From JANRLJ01 sp034437895 (GTDB taxonomy: Bacteria; Chloroflexota; Anaerolineae; Aggregatilineales; Phototrophicaceae), in contig DAOTTO010000287.1 of NCBI GenBank assembly GCA_034437895.1, positions 1 through 5,258 on the forward strand: a stretch of DNA of 5,258 bases. Direction: 5' to 3'. Within the stretch, counting starts at the first letter, position 1. Each line of letters starts with the position of its first letter. Positions 1 through 5,157 of the stretch are shown here, piece after piece. A program made the position numbers and the translations under genes. The notes beneath the pieces were generated by a model. That model saw only the letters and a list, made by a program, of their open reading frames with translations. It ran no database searches and was not told the origin of the DNA.

Positions 1-7
1 CCCCCGG

Positions 8-34
8 CCCCCTCTCCAAGTATTGGAGAGGGGG
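8..34. repeat. Perfect 11-bp palindrome, first of a cluster
   Basis: An 11-bp perfect inverted repeat (CCCCCTCTCCA, positions 8-18, against TGGAGAGGGGG, 24-34) encloses a 5-nt AGTAT loop. No T-run follows on either strand, so an intrinsic terminator is unlikely. The arm shares CCCCTCTCCA with the next palindrome at 54-80, which suggests both belong to one dispersed, REP-like intergenic repeat family. The structure is seen directly; membership of a genome-wide family is inference. Confidence 0.75.
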
Positions 35-53
35 AGAAAAACGCATCTTGAAG

Positions 54-80
54 TCCCCTCTCCATGCAATGGGGAGGGGA
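54..80. repeat. 12-bp palindrome related to the first
   Basis: Positions 54-65 (TCCCCTCTCCAT) pair with 69-80 (ATGGGGAGGGGA) around a GCA loop, giving 12 pairs with a single G-T wobble. It is followed by a G-rich tract (GGGGATTTAGGGGTGGGG, ending at 93). The shared core with 8-34 makes this a second unit of the same family. It resembles intergenic repeats I recall from Chloroflexota and some cyanobacteria, but copy number cannot be judged from one window. Confidence 0.75.
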
Positions 81-148
81 TTTAGGGGTGGGGTAAATGC
101 GTGAGCGAAAGTCCTAAATTTGAGAGTCGAAAACTTTTAACTTTAGAG

Positions 149-177
149 GTAGGGGCGACTCAGCGAGTCGCCCCTAC
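149..177 (-). terminator. 12-bp perfect hairpin downstream of the SpoVS-like gene
   Basis: GTAGGGGCGACT (149-160) pairs perfectly with AGTCGCCCCTAC (166-177) around the 5-nt loop CAGCG. It starts 29 nt after the stop codon of the minus-strand SpoVS-like gene, a normal place for a terminator. On that strand it is followed by CTCTAAAGTTAAAAGTTTT, which is AT-rich but lacks an immediate U-run, so it may stop transcription poorly or mainly protect the mRNA end. It could equally be another dispersed repeat unit unrelated to the two palindromes before it. Confidence 0.4.
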
Positions 178-206
178 TACGCGAGACCTAAACTTGTCAC
201 TCGAAA

Positions 207-560
207 TTACTGCTGTGAGGGCGTGGGCTGCACACTAAAGCGCACAGCGGTGCGCTCTTGGCCTTCAATATCTACTTCGGTAAAGTAGGGGAAAAAGACA
301 ATATCAATCTCGTCGCGTTGTAAATAGCTGCGAGCAATCGCCAGCGCTTTTACGGCTTGATTGACCGCGCCCGCGCCGATAGCTTGCACTTCGGCTTTGC
401 CATGCTCACGAATGACCCCAGCGATGGCTCCAGCAACCGCCGTAGAGCGTGAACGTGCCGAAACCCGAATTATATCGTGGGAGGTACGAAAATCATCGGG
501 AATTAATTCATCATGGGCATCAAAATTAGTGATAGATTGATCGTCGTAGTTATTTTGCAT
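207..560 (-). CDS. spoVS: SpoVS-family (Alba-like) protein
   Basis: The 117-residue product has a core (about 30-112) that reads as SpoVS: IIRVSARSRSTAVAGAIAGV, then EVQAIGAGAVNQAVKALAIAR (quoted in part), then the EGQERTAVRFSV strand near the end. SpoVS is a small Alba-fold protein needed for late sporulation in Bacillus, but it is widespread in bacteria that do not sporulate, where its role is unclear and nucleic-acid binding is suspected. The Bacillus protein is about 86 residues. This one adds some 29 N-terminal residues rich in Asp and Glu (D6, D7, D14, D17, E18, D22, D23) that look disordered. I chose ATG at 560 because AGGTG (571-567) sits 6 nt upstream; a GTG at 569 would add three residues but has no well-spaced ribosome site. 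The gene stands alone, divergent from dnaA across the probable origin. Family assignment is firm; function is not known. Confidence 0.88.
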   Translation of the reverse strand: MQNNYDDQSITNFDAHDELIPDDFRTSHDIIRVSARSRSTAVAGAIAGVIREHGKAEVQAIGAGAVNQAVKALAIARSYLQRDEIDIVFFPYFTEVDIEGQERTAVRFSVQPTPSQQ

Positions 561-596
561 GTTATGCACCTATTTGGCTACTATGTCCTTGATTTC

Positions 597-602
597 ACTA
601 TA
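597..602 (-). promoter_or_regulatory. Possible -10 element for the SpoVS-like gene
   Basis: On the minus strand TATAGT (602-597) matches the sigma-70 -10 consensus at five of six positions and would place the transcript start about 30 nt before the ATG. No convincing -35 lies 16-18 bp upstream; a TTGTCA is present but 23 bp away. The call is therefore weak. Confidence 0.28.
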
Positions 603-732
603 TGACGGAACCTTGTGGAAAGAAATGACAAACCACCCTACGGTACCTATTTCTTAGCAGTTGTTGCGGTTTTGTATCTTTATAGGGGTTAATTATTTAA
701 AACATAAGTATTATTCTGGGAAACTCATAAAT

Positions 733-741
733 TTATCCCAA
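733..741 (+). promoter_or_regulatory. Variant DnaA box 1 (TTATCCCAA)
   Basis: The exact 9-mer TTATCCCAA lies in the spacer of an inverted repeat: CTCATAA at 724-730 and TTATGAG at 743-749. It is the box closest to the AT-rich segment at 689-716, the position where a box next to the unwinding element would be expected. Confidence 0.65.
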
Positions 742-811
742 ATTATGAGCGCGTGAAAGTTTTCACCTGTGATTGTGCCAACCAGCACAATACCCCCTTT
801 TCTGCGATATG

Positions 812-820
812 TTGGGATAA
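812..820 (-). promoter_or_regulatory. Variant DnaA box 2 (TTATCCCAA, inverted)
   Basis: TTGGGATAA on the plus strand is the exact reverse complement of TTATCCCAA, 79 bp from box 1. It is the only exact copy in the opposite orientation. Confidence 0.62.
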
Positions 821-886
821 AACGCCGCAGATTGGGCAATTTTGCCCTTAGTTTAAATATGACTCCGCTTGGGACGGATGTTAAAC

Positions 887-895
887 TTATCCCAA
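887..895 (+). promoter_or_regulatory. Variant DnaA box 3 (TTATCCCAA)
   Basis: An exact TTATCCCAA copy, 75 bp from box 2, followed by AAATTTTAAG. It pairs with box 4 on the same strand, start to start 32 bp, close to three helical turns, so two DnaA molecules would sit on the same face of the DNA. Confidence 0.65.
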
Positions 896-918
896 AATTT
901 TAAGAAATTGTGATGGAT

Positions 919-927
919 TTATCCCAA
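919..927 (+). promoter_or_regulatory. Variant DnaA box 4 (TTATCCCAA)
   Basis: An exact copy, followed by CCTTAAAATTT, an AT-rich context like that after box 3. It is the closest box to the dnaA promoter, ending 43 bp before the -35, so it could serve both origin function and dnaA autoregulation. Confidence 0.65.
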
Positions 928-970
928 CCTTAAAATTTCCCGATTCTGGGCAATTTGGTGTCTGAATCTG

Positions 971-999
971 TTGAACCTTTTGGCGGAGTGGGGTATACT
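971..999 (+). promoter_or_regulatory. Sigma-70-type promoter for dnaA
   Basis: TTGAAC (971-976) and TATACT (994-999) are separated by exactly 17 bp. The -10 matches the consensus at five of six bases and the -35 at four of six. Transcription would begin near 1006, giving a leader of roughly 197 nt before dnaA. It is the best promoter I see in this intergenic region. Confidence 0.6.
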
Positions 1000-1111
1000 C
1001 TTCAATACATTAGAGACCACAAACACAACAAAGCATCTGATGAGTAGTCGTATAAAGACTGCTCTTGAAACAAAGCCAAACAAAAAAATCGTTATATTTC
1101 TTTGAAACCGG

Positions 1112-1171
1112 GGGCGGCCAACGCACAGGGGTTTTTATTCCTCTGAGCCAACCCCCTTAGCTTTGCCGCCC
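1112..1171 (+). promoter_or_regulatory. Nested stem structure in the dnaA leader
   Basis: GGGCGGC (1112-1118) pairs perfectly with GCCGCCC (1165-1171). Inside it CAGGGG (1126-1131) pairs with CCTCTG (1140-1145), with one G-U, around a T-rich 8-nt loop. A further CCCCC tract (1152-1156) could compete for the same G-runs, so two alternative folds are possible. The structure ends 31 nt before the dnaA start. It does not match a riboswitch class I recognise. It could control dnaA translation or transcript stability, but that is inference from base pairing alone. Confidence 0.4.
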
Positions 1172-1202
1172 GTGATGACCTTAATAGAATGGAAGAACAA
1201 TC

Positions 1203-2615
1203 GTGGAACCGCAGCAAGCATGGCAGGTGGCCTACAGCCAACTTCAACTCCAATTAGACCGTGCCAGTTTTGATACGTGGCTGCGCGGTGCGTCTTTTAT
1301 TGGCGTAGAGGATGGCATTTACGTGATAGGGGTACGCAACCCTTATGCACGAGATATGCTTCAGCATCGGCTCTATCGTAATGTGCGCCGTGTGTTGATG
1401 GATGTTTTAGGCAGCCCGGTGGAACTGCGTTTTGAAGTGCGCCAGATGGAAATCAACGGCAAGAAGCTCCCTCCCCGCGAGGAGATGCCGCTGTTTAAGC
1501 TGCTGGCGGAGCAGCCTTCTTCCTATAATGAAAATGAAGTTGTGCAGCCGTTATACGAGCAGGTGGCTCGTCCACAGCGGGCGGTGCTGCCAGAAAGCGA
1601 ACTAAATCCGCGCTTTACGTTTGAGCGCTTTGTCGTCAATAACTCCAACCGTCTGACGTATGAAGCCGCCCGTGCTGTGGCGGAAAATCCGGCGCGGTAC
1701 TATAACCCCTTTTTGATTTATGGCGGTGTCGGACTCGGCAAAACGCATTTACTTCAAGCCATCGCCCATGTCTGCCGCGCCAAAGGGCTGCGGGTGCTGT
1801 ATATCCCGTCCGAAGCGTTTACCAATGATCTTGTGGATTCGATTCGGCATAAAACGACTGCCATGTTCCGTGACCGCTATCGCTCCGTCGATGTGCTGCT
1901 GGTGGACGATGTGCAGTTTATGGCGGGCAAAGAAAGCACTCAGGAAGAATTTTTCCATACCTTCAACGCCCTTTATACCTTTAACAAGCAGATCATCCTC
2001 GCGTCTGACCGTCCGCCGCGTGAATTGGTCACGCTGGAAGATCGCCTGCGTTCACGCTTTGAGGGCGGGTTGTCGGTGGATGTTCAACCGCTGGAATTTG
2101 AGTCGCGGGTGGCGATTTTGGAGATGTGGGCGCGGGAACGCGAACTGACCCTCGCGCCGGATGTGATGAACGTCATCGCGCAGCGGGCGCAAAACAATGT
2201 ACGTGAGCTGGAAGGGCTGTTTAACCAGGTCGTCACGAAGGCGCATTTGGAACATCGCACGTTGACGGTGGAGACGGTTGCGACGGATTTAGAACGCTAT
2301 GAGCGCCCGCGCCAGCACCGCCGCGAGGTGACTCTGCCGCAGGTGATCGAAGCCGTTGCCGCGCATTTTCGTCTGACGGTGGATGACCTCACCGGAAAAG
2401 GTCGCTCCACGCGCATTAATCAGGCGCGGCAGGTGGCAATGCTGATTGCGCGGGAACTCACTGATACGCCGCTCACCCAGATCGGCGATGCCTTTGGCGG
2501 ACGCAGCCACACGACGGTTTTACACGGCTGCAACAAAATGACTGAAGAGATCGATCAAGACCCGACTCTGCGGGAAACACTCGCCCAGCTCAAAGTTGCC
2601 TTGCGCGGACATTAA
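1203..2615 (+). CDS. dnaA: Chromosomal replication initiator protein DnaA
   Basis: This 470-residue protein binds origin boxes and, with ATP, opens the duplex to load the helicase. All four DnaA domains are present. Domain I (about 5-80) has W7 and the SFDTWLRG stretch; a short linker runs to about 133. The AAA+ domain III (134-365) has Walker A GGVGLGKT (174-181, K180), Walker B VLLVDDVQF (D235, D236), sensor I ASDRPP, the Arg-finger segment DRLRSRF (R285) and sensor II NNVRELEG (R334). DNA-binding domain IV (366-470) ends with the signature GGRSHTTVLH (432-441). Two oddities: Ser435 replaces the Asp usual in GGRDHTTV, and the usual W in the FxWGL motif after the Arg finger is G288. The start is GTG, chosen because GGAAG lies 7 nt upstream and an in-frame TAG at 1185 leaves no earlier start; ATG at 1189 is out of frame. 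The neighbouring boxes suggest autoregulation. Confidence 0.97.
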   Translation: MEPQQAWQVAYSQLQLQLDRASFDTWLRGASFIGVEDGIYVIGVRNPYARDMLQHRLYRNVRRVLMDVLGSPVELRFEVRQMEINGKKLPPREEMPLFKLLAEQPSSYNENEVVQPLYEQVARPQRAVLPESELNPRFTFERFVVNNSNRLTYEAARAVAENPARYYNPFLIYGGVGLGKTHLLQAIAHVCRAKGLRVLYIPSEAFTNDLVDSIRHKTTAMFRDRYRSVDVLLVDDVQFMAGKESTQEEFFHTFNALYTFNKQIILASDRPPRELVTLEDRLRSRFEGGLSVDVQPLEFESRVAILEMWARERELTLAPDVMNVIAQRAQNNVRELEGLFNQVVTKAHLEHRTLTVETVATDLERYERPRQHRREVTLPQVIEAVAAHFRLTVDDLTGKGRSTRINQARQVAMLIARELTDTPLTQIGDAFGGRSHTTVLHGCNKMTEEIDQDPTLRETLAQLKVALRGH

Positions 2616-3856
2616 ATCTCCTCCGGCGGCTTGACGGCGATGAAGCTGCGATATAGGCTCAGATCGTAAATAATTTTCAGCGTTCCAGCCAGAAAAAACG
2701 GTGCGTAAAGTAATCCTGCGCCGAAGAGTATCCCCGTGAGTGTGGGTGAAATCGCGCTGGCGGCGGTGCGGGCGATGCTCGTGATTCCGGCGGCGGCAGA
2801 GCGCTCATCAGGATCGACCATCGCCATCACATACGATTGGCGCGTCGGCACATCCATCTGTGAGATGCTAAAACGTAGCAGCAGCACAAGAATCGCCAGC
2901 GGCAGAGTCGGCATCAGTGGTACGAGAATCAGCAGGATATTGGACGGAATATGAGTCCATACCATCGTATTGATGAGGCCATAACGCGCCGCAATCCGGC
3001 CTGCGACTAAAGCTGAAAACCCCGAAAGTAAGTTCGCGCCGAAGAAAATCCCGCCTAATACCGCCGTGTCCACACCGAAACGCCGAAAGAACCAATACGC
3101 CATCACGCTTTGCAGGACGAGTCCGCCGCCGAAGGCATCCAGCATAAATAAGGCTGAGAGCTTCAATACCGCCGGACGTGAGCGATGCAATCCAAAGCGG
3201 CTGCCGACCTTCCTTTCGATCTGGATGGGCGGCTCGACTTGAGTCCCCAAGCGCGTAAACATCACCAATAGGATGCCACCGATCACCCCATAAGATGCTA
3301 GAATCAAACGGTAGCTATCTAAAGCAGTGCTGCCACGATTTTGTAAATAGGTGGTCAATCCGCCAGCGGTTAATGCGCCAACGGCTGTCGCCAGTGAACC
3401 GAGCAGGTTGTACCAGACGAAAACGGAGGTACGAAATTGATTTTCTGTCGTTTGCGTCAGCGCGGCTTGCTCAATGGATAAAAACGGCCCGACTTCGTTC
3501 CCTGTCGGGCTGATCGTGCCAACAATCGCGGCGATGATGAGTAGAAATGGGCTTCCCGTAAAGGCCAATACCCAACCGCCAAAGATCATCAAACCCGCGC
3601 CGATCATCAACATCCGCCGCCGCCCGATTCGATCCGCGACCAGCGAAATCCACAGTGAGATAACCGCATCCCCAATCAGCGTGAGTGTCAAAATCAGCCC
3701 GATCTGACGTTCATCGAATCCACGTTCTGCCAGATAGAGCGCCAGCACCACCGAGAGAAAGCCGTAAGCGAACATGCGGATGATGCGCGTTGTGAACAGC
3801 AGCCTTCCAGCAGGGGCTAACGTTTGCAGGGCTTTGACCTCGACAATGTTGAGCAT
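2612..3856 (-). CDS. Major facilitator superfamily (MFS) transporter
   Basis: The 414-residue inner-membrane protein has about 12 hydrophobic segments in two six-helix halves: roughly 19-43, 51-72, 82-100, 103-122, 143-165 and 182-202, then 228-253, 262-284, 293-313, 317-335, 351-380 and 381-402, with a hydrophilic central loop (203-227). Between helices 2 and 3 is the MFS motif A, LVADRIGRRRML (72-83; D75, G78, R79-R81), with a weaker counterpart at GRIAARYG (286-293). The segment MDVPTRQSYVMAMVDPDERS (334-353) resembles the loop between helices 10 and 11 in drug-efflux-like MFS members. The substrate cannot be told from sequence. ATG at 3856 has a good ribosome site (AAGGGA, 7 nt upstream) and follows the chrA stop by 16 nt, so the two are probably cotranscribed. 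Its stop codon overlaps that of convergent dnaA. Confidence 0.88.
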   Translation of the reverse strand: MLNIVEVKALQTLAPAGRLLFTTRIIRMFAYGFLSVVLALYLAERGFDERQIGLILTLTLIGDAVISLWISLVADRIGRRRMLMIGAGLMIFGGWVLAFTGSPFLLIIAAIVGTISPTGNEVGPFLSIEQAALTQTTENQFRTSVFVWYNLLGSLATAVGALTAGGLTTYLQNRGSTALDSYRLILASYGVIGGILLVMFTRLGTQVEPPIQIERKVGSRFGLHRSRPAVLKLSALFMLDAFGGGLVLQSVMAYWFFRRFGVDTAVLGGIFFGANLLSGFSALVAGRIAARYGLINTMVWTHIPSNILLILVPLMPTLPLAILVLLLRFSISQMDVPTRQSYVMAMVDPDERSAAAGITSIARTAASAISPTLTGILFGAGLLYAPFFLAGTLKIIYDLSLYRSFIAVKPPEEI

Positions 3857-3872
3857 GTGTTTATCCCTTACG
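3857..3872 (-). promoter_or_regulatory. Short intergenic with ribosome binding site for the MFS gene
   Basis: The 16 nt between the chrA stop and the MFS start contain AAGGGA (3869-3864 on the minus strand) at a 7-nt distance from ATG. There is no room for a promoter or terminator, which supports cotranscription. Confidence 0.6.
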
Positions 3873-5105
3873 TTACAAATTCATCAGCAGAAGACCAACC
3901 ACCGCCGCGCCTAAAACAACAACTGGCACATTGAGCTTAGACTTCCAGCGGAACAAGATCACCAGCCCAACCGCGAAAATCAGCAGCGCAGGTACATCGG
4001 GAATCGCTGTTCGCAGCAAAACCAGCGTGGTCGCCGCGATCAATCCGACCACCCCCGCCGTCACGCCATCCAAAAAGCTGTGCAGCGCTTTATTTTCTAC
4101 CAAACGCTCAACAACCTGATGCCCGACCAGTGTAAAGGCAAACGCAGGCAGAAAAATTCCGATGGTGACGGCGATTGCGCCCAAGAATCCGCCGCCCACA
4201 TAACCGACAAACGTCCCGAAGATGACCAGCGGCGCGGGTAAAATGCCGGAAAGCGCTAATCCGTCCAAAAACTGCGCGTTTGTCATCCACTGTCCGACGG
4301 TGACGGCATCGTTTTGCAGATACGAAATCACGGTATATGCGCCGCCGAAGGTCAAAAGTCCACTCCGCAAGCCGGAGCCAAACAGTCCGGGTAGCGAAGG
4401 GTCACTCGTAATAGCGACGGATGTGCTGGCTGCGGAGGAATGGTCTTGGGTAATGCTTATCACAGCAATGAAAATGAGGACGGCGCTTATAACGCCTAAT
4501 CCCAACGTCGCCCAATGCATTTTACGCTTGAACAGCATATAGGCTATCCCCGCGACGGCAAGAGTGACGATAAAGGGGAGTCCGCTTAATTGGGCGAGCA
4601 TGGCTAATCCGGCGATCCCCCATAATGCGCGATCATGCAGCGCGTGACTGCCGATTCGATGCACCGCCCGCACGATGACCGCGCCGACAGCCGCTTGCAT
4701 CCCATAAAATGCCGCCGCGAAAAAGGCCGAGTCGAGGCCGTAAGTGACGTAAAACCATGAGAGCATCATCATCAACACGAATCCTGGCAGCATAAAGCCT
4801 AACCCTGCCAGTAAACCGCCGCGTCTTCCCCGTGCCAAAAGACCGAAATAGACGCAGAGTTCGTGCGCTTCTGGCCCCGGCAGAATCTGATAGACCGCCA
4901 ACACCCGGTTAAAGCGCTCGTTTGTGACCCATTTTTCTTCGTCCACCAATTCCTGCCGGATCATTGCAATTTGCGCGGCGGGGCCACCCCATGCCAGCAG
5001 ACCAAAACGCAAAAAGCGCAAAAATAGGCGGAGGTAAGACTCTTGCGGGATGGCAGGCGTTGAAATTTCGTGATCGTTCACAGGAACGGCGGCAGCATTC
5101 TTCAT
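3873..5105 (-). CDS. chrA: ChrA-type chromate transporter (CHR family, two-domain)
   Basis: The 410-residue membrane protein has two homologous CHR halves (about 24-195 and 238-408), the usual long-chain form. The first half shows FGLLAWGGPAAQIAMI (34-49) and ILPGPEAHELCVYFG (74-88); the second repeats these as GLLTFGGAYTVISY (249-262) and SGILPAPLVIFGTFVGY (286-302), where the usual PGP is PAP. Characterised ChrA proteins export chromate, but many family members near no other chr gene have an untested substrate, so the anion is inferred. No chrB-type regulator is visible. I start at ATG 5105 because AAGGA lies 5 nt upstream. The frame stays open to the window end and a TTG at 5156 is possible, but the 17 residues it adds are read from the hairpin of the adjacent insertion element. 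The gene begins about 30 nt after the iscB stop, so element read-through may express it. Confidence 0.9.
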   Translation of the reverse strand: MKNAAAVPVNDHEISTPAIPQESYLRLFLRFLRFGLLAWGGPAAQIAMIRQELVDEEKWVTNERFNRVLAVYQILPGPEAHELCVYFGLLARGRRGGLLAGLGFMLPGFVLMMMLSWFYVTYGLDSAFFAAAFYGMQAAVGAVIVRAVHRIGSHALHDRALWGIAGLAMLAQLSGLPFIVTLAVAGIAYMLFKRKMHWATLGLGVISAVLIFIAVISITQDHSSAASTSVAITSDPSLPGLFGSGLRSGLLTFGGAYTVISYLQNDAVTVGQWMTNAQFLDGLALSGILPAPLVIFGTFVGYVGGGFLGAIAVTIGIFLPAFAFTLVGHQVVERLVENKALHSFLDGVTAGVVGLIAATTLVLLRTAIPDVPALLIFAVGLVILFRWKSKLNVPVVVLGAAVVGLLLMNL

Positions 5106-5115
5106 CAAATTCCTT
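5106..5115 (-). promoter_or_regulatory. chrA ribosome binding site, overlapping the element-end hairpin
   Basis: On the minus strand AAGGA (5115-5111) precedes ATG by 5 nt (ATTTG). Its first three bases are the last three of the outer arm of the neighbouring hairpin (GCGCAAG, 5119-5113). Folding of that hairpin in a transcript coming from iscB would tie up part of the site, and ribosomes reaching the iscB stop would open the structure. The site decides the chrA start; the coupling is inference. Confidence 0.55.
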
Positions 5116-5157
5116 GCGCGGATACCCCTGCCTTTAGGCATGGGGAGGAAGCGCAAG
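5113..5157 (-). mobile_element. Right-end hairpin of an IS200/IS605-type (IscB) element
   Basis: A nested imperfect palindrome: outer arms CTTGCGC (5113-5119) and GCGCAAG (5151-5157) pair over 7 bp; a 5-by-5 internal loop follows; inner CCCC-TGCC (5125-5132) pairs with GGCA-T-GGGG (5137-5145) with one bulged T and a 4-nt loop (5133-5136). Single-strand transposing IS200/IS605 elements carry subterminal hairpins of this kind directly after their tnpB or iscB gene, and the neighbouring reading frame looks like the end of iscB. There is no U-run after it on the minus strand, so it is not a standard terminator. The exact cleavage point cannot be fixed here; it probably lies within the few bases left of 5113. 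Confidence 0.6.

Larger units (their letters stand above)
655..1000. other. oriC: Probable chromosomal replication origin (oriC)
   Basis: This noncoding stretch next to dnaA has the usual origin parts. An AT-rich segment at 689-716 (GGTTAATTATTTAAAACATA onward) could be the unwinding element, and a second AT-rich zone runs 881-940. Four exact copies of TTATCCCAA occur at 733, 812 (inverted), 887 and 919, with a degenerate relative (TTGGGACGG) at 869-877. The 9-mer differs from the classical DnaA box TTATCCACA only in the order of bases 7-8. Smaller repeats (ATTCTGGG at 713 and 943; GGGCAATTT at 834 and 948) and palindromes are interspersed. Origins beside dnaA are the commonest arrangement in bacteria. 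GC-skew over the whole chromosome would decide it. Boundaries are approximate. Confidence 0.68.

Noticed and set aside
1..180. CRISPR array
   Set aside because: The repeats are palindromes of differing sequence with irregular spacing, not identical direct repeats with uniform spacers.
1065..1098. Second dnaA promoter (TTGAAA at 1065 and TATATT at 1093)
   Set aside because: The spacing is 22 bp, too far for a sigma-70 promoter, and no better -10 lies at 16-18 bp.
1189..1257. Short ORF from ATG 1189 (22 codons) overlapping the start of dnaA
   Set aside because: It is out of frame with dnaA, has no Shine-Dalgarno of its own, and its first codons coincide with the dnaA ribosome site. A translational coupling role is conceivable but unsupported.
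1720..2148. Long alternative reading frame inside dnaA on the plus strand
   Set aside because: It lies wholly within conserved DnaA coding sequence and its translation is low in recognisable features, rich in W and C, as expected of a shifted frame.
1749..2510. Minus-strand frames opposite dnaA
   Set aside because: Antisense shadows of a strongly conserved gene, with no ribosome sites or recognisable domains.
2736..4542. Plus-strand and alternative-frame ORFs across the two transporter genes
   Set aside because: They are shadows of two clearly coding membrane-protein genes on the minus strand.
5106..5156. TTG start at 5156 that would extend ChrA by 17 residues
   Set aside because: The extra residues are read from the element-end hairpin, no ribosome site precedes the TTG at a suitable distance, and ATG 5105 has AAGGA 5 nt upstream.
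5113..5157. Intrinsic terminator after iscB
   Set aside because: The stem is interrupted by a 5-by-5 loop and no U-run follows on the minus strand; an element-end hairpin fits better.
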